A program made the translations under genes and the position numbers. Below, one piece after another: positions 1-8,030 of a stretch of 64,000 nucleotides of DNA; position 1 is the first letter of the stretch, and the number at the start of each line of letters is the position of its first letter. The notes beneath the pieces are model-generated. The model searched no databases. It worked only from the letters and a program-made list of their open reading frames with translations, and was not told where the DNA came from. Origin of the DNA: Algoriphagus sp. AGSA1 (lineage in GTDB: Bacteria; Bacteroidota; Bacteroidia; Cytophagales; Cyclobacteriaceae); NCBI RefSeq assembly GCF_021390545.1, contig NZ_JAJUWR010000003.1, forward strand, positions 124,001-188,000, read 5' to 3'.

Positions 1-380
1 TCGCCATTTTCGAATTTGATGATATCCAGATGACCTCCTGAGATCCTTAGTTTTTTTACTTGATACCTGCCTCTAATTAAATCCCATACGTCGAAACCTA
101 TGTAAAAGTCCGCTGCTTCATAGATTGGTTTGTTTTCTTTGGCTTTAGACCCAAAAAACTTTACTCCTTTCAAGTCTATGGAGATGTAGGGGAAATTCAC
201 AAAAGGGGAAATATATGAGTCCTCTATGGTAAATTCGCCAACAAACTCCTTGTTGATGGCAGTCAAAGCATCCCGGGTCAGTACTTTTTGCTTGCTATAA
301 GCGACCCAAACCGATGTTGAAAACATCAGAATGGGAACTGCTAAAAACAAGGAAATGTACAGGACTCTTTTCTTCTTCAT
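1..380 (-). CDS. AsmA-like inner-membrane protein, N-terminal part only
   Basis: The gene runs off the left edge; about 126 residues are visible from the ATG at 380. It starts MKKKRV, followed by one hydrophobic segment (about residues 7-27) and a soluble part with FPYISIDLKGV near residue 65 and KKLRISGGHLDI near residue 112. A single N-terminal anchor followed by this spacing of beta strands is how AsmA/YhdP-type proteins begin. Members are long envelope proteins implicated in lipid movement or outer-membrane homeostasis. The family call rests on the start only, so the length and C-terminal domain are unknown. The 318 bases upstream hold no gene and may carry its promoter. Confidence 0.6.
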   Translation of the reverse strand, partial: MKKKRVLYISLFLAVPILMFSTSVWVAYSKQKVLTRDALTAINKEFVGEFTIEDSYISPFVNFPYISIDLKGVKFFGSKAKENKPIYEAADFYIGFDVWDLIRGRYQVKKLRISGGHLDIIKFENG

Positions 381-698
381 TTGTATTTCTGTAAACGCTT
401 TAATTTCAAAATTGATTTAGCATAAATGAACATATACCTATCCGTATTTGTATCGGCAAACTGACTAAGTTCCCGGCTGACCTCATTATTTAAGTTGCTT
501 CAGCCTACCTTCGCTGATATGCAAAGAAAATGAGGCCACTGACATGACTGCGGTTATTCATAATTAACAACTTGCGCTTATCGACGACAAAGGTAACTTA
601 GAAGTACCAGACCTTAAGATGGCTTAGCAAAAGCTTCAACAGAATAAAATTTCACACCGATCTCACAAACAAGTTTATATCCAGACCGTTAGCATAGC
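381..698. other. Intergenic region without recognised gene
   Basis: This is the divergent spacer between the AsmA-like gene and the DUF805 gene. It is AT-rich, with stops in all frames that I followed and no convincing hairpin or RNA gene. It presumably holds the promoters of both flanking genes, but I could not fix a -7/-33 pair. Confidence 0.5.
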
Positions 699-1052
699 AT
701 GTATGCTATATTCAAACCAGAAGGAAGAATTACCAGAAGAATGTATCTTGTCATGTTTCTCATATTTTATTTCATCAATATTCTGTGCCTCTTATTGATC
801 TGGGACAGCTTCCAAACGGAATCATGGGCGATTTTTTATTGTGCGGGTGTGGCGCTCATAGCCTCCATTTGTATCTTACTGGTCCAGGCAATCAAGAGGC
901 TGCATGACATAGGTCTGGATTGGAAATACGCACTCTATTTACTGATCCCACCCCCAATCAATTTCATAGGGTTTATCTGGCTGGCCGCAAAAAAAGGGCA
1001 GGATGGAGAAAACAAATACGGCCCCAGTCCAAGGAAAACGGATCTCTTTTAA
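699..1052 (+). CDS. DUF805 family small membrane protein
   Basis: 117 residues. The N-terminal GRITRRMY, the central IKRLHDIGLDWKYAL and the C-terminal GQDGENKYGPSP are the three conserved blocks of DUF805 (family usually 110-150 residues). Three hydrophobic segments can be seen at about residues 16-37, 42-63 and 78-97, so it is an inner-membrane protein. The function of the family is not established. It is the first gene rightward of a divergent spacer and lies 162 bases before the branching-enzyme gene, with no clear operon link. Confidence 0.85.
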   Translation: MYAIFKPEGRITRRMYLVMFLIFYFINILCLLLIWDSFQTESWAIFYCAGVALIASICILLVQAIKRLHDIGLDWKYALYLLIPPPINFIGFIWLAAKKGQDGENKYGPSPRKTDLF

Positions 1053-1214
1053 AATCATCAGGAACATCATAGAACATATGTGAATGAAAGAGCCTAAAAC
1101 TACGTTTCTCTACTTTTCTCAATTTTATACCGGAGATATCTTGACGGAAATCTAAAAGTAACGGCAATAATCCCAGCCATTTTTCTAAATTCAAACCAGC
1201 TAAACACATATTAG

Positions 1215-3239
1215 GTGGAAGATTCACAAAAAATCAGGATAGTTAGGGAAGAACATTGGCTTGCTCCTTATGAGGCACAAATCCAACATAGGTTTGACCG
1301 GTTTCAGGAAGCACTCCGGGAAATCAATGACTTCAGCGGCTCCATCCTAGAGTATGCTTCATCACATGCCTATTATGGGATACATTTTGAAGCCTGGAGA
1401 AAAGGATGGGTCTATAGAGAATGGGCTCCAGCGGCTGATCAATTATATTTTTTTGGAGATTTCAATGACTGGAACAGAAGCTCTCACCCGATGAAAAGAA
1501 CCTCCCGTGGAGACTGGGAGATATTCTTACCTTTTGATCAGTACAAAGACATGTTCATCCACGGCAGCAAGGTAAAAGTACATGTGTTGGCAGCAAACGG
1601 CTCATTGGACAGAATCCCTGCTTACATCAGAAGAGTAGTGCAAGATGAGGTCACTTATGATATGGCAGGCCAACTTTGGTTTTCTGGGGATTTCCAGTGG
1701 ACCGATCAGTCTTTCAGCTTGGAAAACAGTATTGAACAGCCATTGATCTATGAATGCCATGTAGGGATGGCACAGGAAAAAGAAGGTGTCGGTACTTATA
1801 CCGAATTTGAAGAACATACACTTCCTAGAATCAAGGCTGCCGGTTACAACACTATCCAGCTCATGGCTGTCATGGAACATCCCTATTATGGCTCCTTTGG
1901 GTATCATGTTTCAAATTTCTTCGCACCTACCTCTAGGTTTGGCACTCCCGAAGAACTGAAATCACTCATCAACCAGGCACATGAAATGGGAATCGCAGTG
2001 GTGATGGATATAGTCCACTCCCACGCCATAAAAAATGTAAATGAAGGACTGAATGAATTCGACGGAAGCGACCACCAGTATTTCCATCCTGGGGAGAGGG
2101 GTTATCATGAAGCATGGGATTCTAAGGTTTTCGATTACGCCAAAAGAGAAGTTCAGCAATTTCTGCTTTCCAATATCCGGTATTGGCTGGAAGAGTTCCA
2201 TTTTGATGGTTTTCGCTTCGATGGTGTGACTTCCATCATGTATCACCACCATGGCCTGTTCATGGATTTTGATTCCGTGGATTTGTATTTTGATCAGAAT
2301 GTTGATGAGGACGCTATAATATATCTGCAGTTAGCGAATCACCTGATTCACACATTCAGGCCGCTGAGCATATCCATCGCCGAAGACATGAGCGGTATGC
2401 CCGGGCTGGCCAGGCCCATAGCAGATGGAGGATTGGGATTTGATTTCAGGATGGCAATGGGAGTTCCTGACTTTTGGATCAAAACCCTCAAACATAAGCA
2501 GGATGAAGAGTGGGATATGTTTGAGCTATGGCACCAACTTACCAATAGACCTATGGCTGAACGATCTATTGCCTATGCCGAAAGTCATGACCAGGCATTG
2601 GTAGGCGATCAGACATTAGCATTCAGATTGATGGATAAGGAGATGTATTTTTCCATGTCACTTTTACAGCAAAACCTTGTGGTGGACAGGGGAATTGCAC
2701 TTCATAAGCTTATCCGTGCTATCACACTCACTTTAGGTGGAGAAGGATACTTGAATTTTATCGGAAACGAATTTGGCCATCCTGACTGGATTGATTTCCC
2801 TCGGGAAGGGAACAACTGGAGCTATCAGTACGCACGGAGACAATGGTCACTGGTGGATGATCCTTTACTGCGGTATGGTCAGTTAGGCAACTGGGACAAA
2901 TCCATCATTAAACTAGCGACTGACTATAAACTCCTGGCATCCCCGGCAGCAGTGCAGCTTCATCTCGATGCTGATAAAAAGATTTTGGCCTACGAGCGGG
3001 GAGGTTTGATTTTTGTCTTTTCATTTCATCCTACGGAATCATTCTTCGGATTTCCCGTTCATGTCAATCGTCCTGGCGATTACAAAATCATACTCAATTC
3101 GGATGAAATGATGTTCAGTGGATTTGAGCGCCTGGATTCCAAACTCCTCTACCCAACTGATGAGAACGTATGTCTCAACCTATATTTGCCTAATAGATCC
3201 GTACTTATTTTGGAGCATAGCGATCCCGCCTCACACTGA
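1215..3239 (+). CDS. 1,4-alpha-glucan branching enzyme, eukaryotic-type GH13 subfamily 8
   Basis: 674 residues. The enzyme cuts alpha-1,4 glucan and re-attaches the piece by an alpha-1,6 bond. A carbohydrate-binding module-48 segment is at about residues 65-150 (WVYREWAPAADQLYFFGDFN), and the GH13 barrel follows. The conserved regions match the GBE1 type rather than bacterial GlgB: DIVHSHA, DGFRFDGVTSIMYHHHG (nucleophile Asp336), AEDMSGMP (acid/base Glu390), YAESHDQALVGD (Asp459) and NEFGHPDWIDFPREGNN. The start is a GTG at 1215, directly after an in-frame stop. Homology begins at once (EEHWLAPYEAQIQ), which supports it. No glycogen synthase, phosphorylase or GlgC lies nearby, so it is an orphan in this window. 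Confidence 0.93.
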   Translation: MEDSQKIRIVREEHWLAPYEAQIQHRFDRFQEALREINDFSGSILEYASSHAYYGIHFEAWRKGWVYREWAPAADQLYFFGDFNDWNRSSHPMKRTSRGDWEIFLPFDQYKDMFIHGSKVKVHVLAANGSLDRIPAYIRRVVQDEVTYDMAGQLWFSGDFQWTDQSFSLENSIEQPLIYECHVGMAQEKEGVGTYTEFEEHTLPRIKAAGYNTIQLMAVMEHPYYGSFGYHVSNFFAPTSRFGTPEELKSLINQAHEMGIAVVMDIVHSHAIKNVNEGLNEFDGSDHQYFHPGERGYHEAWDSKVFDYAKREVQQFLLSNIRYWLEEFHFDGFRFDGVTSIMYHHHGLFMDFDSVDLYFDQNVDEDAIIYLQLANHLIHTFRPLSISIAEDMSGMPGLARPIADGGLGFDFRMAMGVPDFWIKTLKHKQDEEWDMFELWHQLTNRPMAERSIAYAESHDQALVGDQTLAFRLMDKEMYFSMSLLQQNLVVDRGIALHKLIRAITLTLGGEGYLNFIGNEFGHPDWIDFPREGNNWSYQYARRQWSLVDDPLLRYGQLGNWDKSIIKLATDYKLLASPAAVQLHLDADKKILAYERGGLIFVFSFHPTESFFGFPVHVNRPGDYKIILNSDEMMFSGFERLDSKLLYPTDENVCLNLYLPNRSVLILEHSDPASH

Positions 3240-3348
3240 GGAAAAATGCTCCCAATCATCTAATCACCCTTTTTTATTTCTTTTCCCAATCCCTGAACAC
3301 CTTGGATTTCTCATCCCCTAGCCACCCGAAAATGGTTGTTTCAAGATC

Positions 3349-3381
3349 TTTGTTTTTTCATTTCTGATGGTATAAAGTTTG
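3349..3381 (+). promoter_or_regulatory. Candidate Bacteroidota-type promoter of the AstE-like gene
   Basis: TTTG at 3349-3352 and TATAAAGTTTG at 3371-3381 are 18 bases apart. This is close to the Bacteroidota pattern TTTG/N19/TAnnTTTG, one base off at the TA-TTTG spacing. It lies about 35 bases before the ATG at 3415, which would leave a short leader. Confidence 0.4.
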
Positions 3382-3414
3382 GCTATGTAAACCATAGCTA
3401 AACTGACAATTACC

Positions 3415-4359
3415 ATGAAAGCCAATAGAGAAATCCTCGACAAAGAAACCCTCACAAGGGTGATCGGACAATATCCTTACGAACCCACAAATCAAACACG
3501 AGGATCATACCTCCTGGTGAGCGGTGGTATCCATGGGAATGAACCCAGTGGTGTACTTGCTATACAGCGTGTATTCAAAAAACTACGAAAAGAAAATCTG
3601 AGCCTGAAGGGCAAAATGGTAGGAGTAACAGGTAATCTGGTAGCTCTGAAGAAGGGTGTTAGAATGATAGACAAAGACCTTAACAGAGTCTGTACGTTGA
3701 AAAACGAAGAGCAATTGAAAGCTGGTAAGGCATTGGATTTCCATGAAGCTTCAGAATTTAACGAACTGATGAAGATTATTGAAAATCTCGAAGACGAAGA
3801 GCTTAACACCAACTTACATTTTATGGATCTGCACACCACCTCTTCCAATACCCCGCCCTATATCAGTGTCAACCGTAGGGAAGAGAGTTTTAATTTCGCC
3901 AAGCAGATGCCCCTTCCTGTGGTGAAAGGGATAGAAAAATACATCCCTGGCCATTTTGACCACTATCAGACAATGAGAGGCCATACAGGATTCACTATGG
4001 AGGCAGGACAACATGATGACCCCAAATCCATCGACTACCACGAAGCAGCAATATGGGTGATTATGGTGAAAACAGACATGCTGGAAAAAACCGCCATTCC
4101 CTATGATCATTATCATTCTCTGCTAGAAAACGCCTCGCCTACACATGACAATTTTGAGGTGACCTATAGGCAGGAAATCGGAGAGGATCACTACTTCAGA
4201 ATGGATCCCGGTTATGCTAATTTCTCCAAAATCAACAAAGGACAGCGACTGGCGACATTGGATGGAGAGACTATCGTCTCCAATTATTCAGGAAGAGTAT
4301 TTCTACCTCTATACCAGACACAGGGCTCAGATGGCTTTTTTATAGTGAAACCAGCTTAA
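3415..4359 (+). CDS. Succinylglutamate desuccinylase/aspartoacylase (AstE/AspA) family zinc hydrolase
   Basis: 314 residues. The M14-like zinc site is complete: GGIHGNEPSG gives His40 and Glu43, MDLHTTSS gives His140, and FTMEAGQ gives the likely catalytic Glu196. The last ~70 residues form the usual AspA/AstE beta-rich C-terminal domain (Y-R-Q-E-I and the late SGRVFLPLYQ). The family releases an amino acid from an N-acyl or isopeptide-like amide (N-acetylaspartate, N-succinylglutamate). The true substrate here cannot be read from the sequence: no arginine succinyltransferase genes are near. It converges on the ATP-grasp/DUF1704 operon and shares the terminator with it, so a functional link is likely but not proven. 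Confidence 0.88.
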   Translation: MKANREILDKETLTRVIGQYPYEPTNQTRGSYLLVSGGIHGNEPSGVLAIQRVFKKLRKENLSLKGKMVGVTGNLVALKKGVRMIDKDLNRVCTLKNEEQLKAGKALDFHEASEFNELMKIIENLEDEELNTNLHFMDLHTTSSNTPPYISVNRREESFNFAKQMPLPVVKGIEKYIPGHFDHYQTMRGHTGFTMEAGQHDDPKSIDYHEAAIWVIMVKTDMLEKTAIPYDHYHSLLENASPTHDNFEVTYRQEIGEDHYFRMDPGYANFSKINKGQRLATLDGETIVSNYSGRVFLPLYQTQGSDGFFIVKPA

Positions 4360-4594
4360 CAAACCGGGTAAACAAAGAAAAAAACCAATACCACCGACGA
4401 TTTACGCACCCAGAGAAATCGCTTTTAACAATCCAAAATGAATGATCCCTCAAGGGTTGATCTTTTTCTATGGCCATCGGTGTCATCTAGTTAAATGACC
4501 TGCATTCCATTTTAAATCCTCAAAGGGTTTTACTTACAAGCAACTTCCCTGTTTATCCACTGCTTTTTCTCCTCTAATCCAAAAAAATGTTATA

Positions 4595-4630
4595 AAAAAA
4601 GGAAAAGCCCGGGACTGCTTTTCCTTTTTT
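4595..4630. terminator. Bidirectional rho-independent terminator
   Basis: A perfect 14-base-pair stem has left arm 4595-4608 (AAAAAAGGAAAAGC) and right arm 4617-4630, with loop CCGGGACT. It has an A-tract on one side and a T-tract on the other. It sits between two convergent genes, so it can stop both transcripts. Confidence 0.85.
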
Positions 4631-4646
4631 GATTAAGGTAAGCGGA

Positions 4647-5684
4647 CTACAAATCCATAGTGGCCAAAAAAGCATTCGGAAGCTTTCCATCGTAGTGTTT
4701 TTGAAACATGATTTTCCGCTCAAGTGCGTAGATTATGGCTGTGGCAAAATCCACACCTTGAAGATCCTGCATAGCGTTAATAGCCCCTGGACTATCCAGG
4801 TTCAACTCCATTATTTTATCGCCTACTATATCTATTCCAGCCAAGAACATCCCATCCCGGACCAATTTTGGCCCGACTATGTTGCAGAGTTTTCTTACGT
4901 CATCGGTGATTTCCGCCTGAACAGCTGAACCTCCAGTATGAAGATTGCTCCGGATATCGTTGCTGTTAACACGGTTGACCGCGGCACACTTACCCCTAAT
5001 TTCAAGGATTTTCCCATTCATCATAATGACACGGATATCCCCGTTTTTGGCAGCAGGCAAATATTCCTGGGCGATCACAAAACCGTAGCGATTGATTGTT
5101 TCTACGATTTGGTTGAGGTTTTTATCGTTATCCACCAAAAAAACATCTTTGCCCCCCGACCCTTGCAGAGGCTTGAGGACTACTTTCTTTTTTTCCTTTA
5201 TATAGAATTCCTTAATCTCATCTGCGTCCCTGCTGATAATGGTTCTTGGACGTATGCTTTCAGGGAAGTGCTGGAAATACATCTTATTAAAAGATGACAT
5301 CAGTGAATAAGGATCATTTACGACAAGTACTCCATTTGCCATAGCAATCTGCCCAAAGACCATCCCAGCAGTCTGTGCCCATGCCCTATCCCCGAATTCT
5401 TCACAAGGATCACTTCTCAGAAAAAGCACATCCAGATCTTCAGTGGAAATTTGAACCCGCTCTACATGCTGGATCGCCTCAATATACTTATCCAAACTTC
5501 GGAATTTAGTAGTAGGAGCCTTCGCTGCTATGGCGCCCATCTGACCATCTTCAAGATAAGAGAGTTGCCCTACACTGATGATATAAACATCATGTTCCCT
5601 GCGAACCGCTGCGGAAGAGATCAGCGTCGTGCTATATCCACCTTTTTCGGTTTCGATTTGATTTACTATAAATCCAATTTTCAT
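4647..5684 (-). CDS. GshB/RimK-like ATP-grasp ligase
   Basis: 345 residues. The fold order is that of glutathione synthetase GshB. There is an N-terminal Rossmann-like part (MKIGFIVNQIETE), then LFLRSDPCEEFGDRAW, and the ATP-grasp core with VVLKPLQGSGGKDVFLV (about 168-184), IAQEYLPAAKNGDIRVI (about 204-220) and the metal-binding strand IMELNLDSPGAI (about 292-303). Such enzymes join a carboxylate to an amine using ATP, making peptides or modifying protein tails. There is no gamma-glutamylcysteine ligase in the window, so plain glutathione synthesis is not supported. It is the last gene of the operon after DUF1704, 18 bases downstream of it. Confidence 0.85.
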   Translation of the reverse strand: MKIGFIVNQIETEKGGYSTTLISSAAVRREHDVYIISVGQLSYLEDGQMGAIAAKAPTTKFRSLDKYIEAIQHVERVQISTEDLDVLFLRSDPCEEFGDRAWAQTAGMVFGQIAMANGVLVVNDPYSLMSSFNKMYFQHFPESIRPRTIISRDADEIKEFYIKEKKKVVLKPLQGSGGKDVFLVDNDKNLNQIVETINRYGFVIAQEYLPAAKNGDIRVIMMNGKILEIRGKCAAVNRVNSNDIRSNLHTGGSAVQAEITDDVRKLCNIVGPKLVRDGMFLAGIDIVGDKIMELNLDSPGAINAMQDLQGVDFATAIIYALERKIMFQKHYDGKLPNAFLATMDL

Positions 5685-5702
5685 TGTTGTGGTAGTTAGT
5701 GG

Positions 5703-7538
5703 TTAGTTGACTAGTTCGGGTAAGGTTAGCCCTTCCTTTAGTTTTTTGAGTCTCTCTTGTGCAAAATCCGTTTTGAGATAGCTGGGAGCAAGCGGTGAAG
5801 GTTTTATGATGTCCCGGATCCGGAGTTCCTGGATCAATGGAATGTGTTTGAAACCGATTTTGCCTACATACAGAGGCTCCAGTTCCCCGCCATTCTGCAA
5901 AAATTCGATCAATTTCATCAAGCCTCGCAAGTAGATGATATCCTTGGTGCAGCCACCCCCCTGATATGCTCGGGCAGTGATCTGAAAAGCCTGCTCAGGC
6001 AATGCGTCGTACTCTTCAGTAAGTACATGATAGGTTTCCTCGAAAGTCATTCCCTCGGTAACCGCCCTACCAGCTATTACCCGCGCCGCCAAAGTCCTAA
6101 GCCTGGTTCCTGTAAGTCCACCTACCAAATATTCCGCAAGGACAGCAAGTCCTTCCTGGAGCTCATCGTAGTCGGCAAACCCATTGCTCATTTGACCAAA
6201 GGGCTGCATTTTTCCATTGTAAAAAGTCAGTACATGTGTTCCCACTTCATGGTGGACCAGTGCTTTGATCCTTTGTTTTGGGACCTTAAAACTCGAACCT
6301 ATATACAGCTGGCCTCTTGACACCAGCATTCCTACTATGTCATTTTTAACCTCAACTTTAGAGTCTAATTCAGGATATGTTTTTTTGTAACGCTCTATTT
6401 CTTCCCTACAGATTTTAGCCATATCATAGGCATCCACCCACTCTACTTCCTCCAAATGATCGGGAGAAAGTGTTTTGAGTAAATCCTTGGCTGTCTCATA
6501 GAGCTTCACTCCTGGGGAACTATAGAGTCGAATGCTGCTATACATAAAGTTTTTAGTACCTCGCTCCTTGAGCATGGTGATCTGCTTTTCAAGCTCCTCA
6601 CGCTTTTCGGTGTAGAGAAATGAAAGGGTAGGATCTTCTATACTCCGTATATCTATGCCAAACAGTTCCTCCTTCAGTCGATCAGGGTCGATAGGAAGGT
6701 TGCGATACAGGAATTTTGGATTTTTTTGATGATTGTCGGCCACAAATTCCTCCTTTGCCTGCATGGTGTTAATCGGCGATATCAACAGCAAAAATTGATA
6801 TTTAGCTTCAATTTCGGAAAGCTGTCTATCCACCTCCCACACTGTCTCATCTACCTCAGTGCTCCCCAGTCGCTGATAATTCTGTATATCAAAGGAAGTC
6901 TGGACTCTGATAAATTCATAAACAGCTTTACGCAAAATATTGGAAAAGCTAAGCCTGAACTCTTCGAACACTAGATAGAAAAACTCATTATTTTCATGAT
7001 TTTGGAAGAATGGAGGTATCTCTAATCCCATCAGATAAATCCCCGCTTCCTGGCATTGCTTCAGCGTAAGAAAATCCTCCAGCTGTATGGGGTGCCTAAT
7101 GGTGTCTTCAACTACCTCCACCATGAGATTAGCATAGGTACTGCTGAAATCCTCAAGCCCTTTTTGAAATGCCTTGACTGTGTTGGGAGCCTTCCCCTTT
7201 GCCGTTTTGAGGACAAAGGATCTACTGCCTGGTGAACCCACCCACACTTCCAGTACCATCACCGAACCGTACTCTTCCGCCAATTCCCTTGCCAGCTCCT
7301 TGACCATAAGGGCTATATCCGAATTGAAATCAACATTGGACTCTGTGATCAGGTAGGACGACTCTGTTTTTACCAGATCTGGAATCCGATAGTAATCATG
7401 AGGCTGCCTCCTATAGATCAATAGAAAAGGAAGTCTTCTTTCAATTCTTATCAGGCTTTTGTCGCCAAGCGAAAGTTGGAGGACATTTCCTGATTTAAGG
7501 GCCTCTGTAAATGCTTCCTTTGTCTTGGCGTCTATCAT
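5703..7538 (-). CDS. DUF1704 (flavohemoglobin-expression-modulating QEGLA motif) metallopeptidase
   Basis: 611 residues. The zinc-peptidase signature HHEVGTH is present (HExxxH with His430, Glu431, His435). The QEGLA motif follows in DELQEGLAVLAEYL and supplies the likely third ligand Glu462. The N-terminal ~350 residues are helical and carry no catalytic motif I recognise. DUF1704 is the family of human KIAA0895L/MATCAP, which removes the C-terminal tyrosine of tubulin. The bacterial substrate is unknown, and the QEGLA name comes from an indirect expression effect. The ATG overlaps the stop of the acidic small protein (ATGA), so the two are translationally coupled. The ATP-grasp gene follows after 18 bases. 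Confidence 0.9.
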   Translation of the reverse strand: MIDAKTKEAFTEALKSGNVLQLSLGDKSLIRIERRLPFLLIYRRQPHDYYRIPDLVKTESSYLITESNVDFNSDIALMVKELARELAEEYGSVMVLEVWVGSPGSRSFVLKTAKGKAPNTVKAFQKGLEDFSSTYANLMVEVVEDTIRHPIQLEDFLTLKQCQEAGIYLMGLEIPPFFQNHENNEFFYLVFEEFRLSFSNILRKAVYEFIRVQTSFDIQNYQRLGSTEVDETVWEVDRQLSEIEAKYQFLLLISPINTMQAKEEFVADNHQKNPKFLYRNLPIDPDRLKEELFGIDIRSIEDPTLSFLYTEKREELEKQITMLKERGTKNFMYSSIRLYSSPGVKLYETAKDLLKTLSPDHLEEVEWVDAYDMAKICREEIERYKKTYPELDSKVEVKNDIVGMLVSRGQLYIGSSFKVPKQRIKALVHHEVGTHVLTFYNGKMQPFGQMSNGFADYDELQEGLAVLAEYLVGGLTGTRLRTLAARVIAGRAVTEGMTFEETYHVLTEEYDALPEQAFQITARAYQGGGCTKDIIYLRGLMKLIEFLQNGGELEPLYVGKIGFKHIPLIQELRIRDIIKPSPLAPSYLKTDFAQERLKKLKEGLTLPELVN

Positions 7539-7831
7539 TGCTTATCCTCTTCGTCAGAATTACTGTAAAAATTATTCTCCTCATCCTCGGAGCCTATTTC
7601 CTCCTGATCATCATCCAGTTCACTTCCGGGGACATCCATATCTTCTCCCGTGAAATCCACTTCCCTCTCCCTTTCTATGAGCTGCTCATCATCTCCTCCA
7701 TCATCACTGAGATTAGCATCTTTGGATCCCAAAGCCTGTAAATCCTCTTCTGTCACTCTGGCTTCCTTAACAAGTTTTTCAGTAGTTTTCTCTTGTGGAT
7801 CTTTGTCGTTTTGTGGCTTATTCGTTTGCAT
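7535..7831 (-). CDS. Very acidic small protein, first gene of the DUF1704/ATP-grasp operon
   Basis: 98 residues, with no recognised domain. From about residue 28 it is dominated by Asp/Glu (SDDGGDDEQL, SELDDDQEEIGSEDEEN) and ends NNFYSNSDEEDKQ. The N-terminal third is charged and probably helical (TEKLVKEARVTEEDL). There is no signal peptide or membrane segment, so it is predicted cytoplasmic and mostly disordered. Its stop overlaps the start of the DUF1704 gene by four bases. Such coupling suggests it is a partner or substrate of the enzymes that follow. It could instead simply be a co-expressed stress protein. Confidence 0.75.
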   Translation of the reverse strand: MQTNKPQNDKDPQEKTTEKLVKEARVTEEDLQALGSKDANLSDDGGDDEQLIEREREVDFTGEDMDVPGSELDDDQEEIGSEDEENNFYSNSDEEDKQ

Positions 7832-7861
7832 GGCTTTTTCTTTTATTTAAGGCAACTTAGG

Positions 7862-7884
7862 TGCCTTTTTGATCCGAAAAGGCA
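7862..7884 (-). repeat. Inverted repeat in the leader of the acidic-protein operon
   Basis: TGCCTTTT (7862-7869) and AAAAGGCA (7877-7884) form a perfect 8-base-pair stem with a 7-base loop. It lies 30-53 bases ahead of the ATG at 7831. No T-tract follows in the transcribed direction, so an operator or leader hairpin is as likely as a terminator of the M23 gene upstream. Confidence 0.35.
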
Positions 7885-8030
7885 TGAAATAGATCAAAAT
7901 GCTCAGTTGGTGGACTTGATCAACATTTACTGCGATCTAAAAAATGTTAACTGTTTTTGGATGTAGCTATATGGTAATTTGCTGTGTAGAAAAGTTCCCA
8001 ATGCGGGTAGAATACTAATAGATCTTGGAG

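Noticed and set aside
4647..5684. Assignment as glutathione synthetase gshB
   Set aside because: The fold is right, but there is no gshA and the neighbours (acidic protein, DUF1704) argue for another ligase role.
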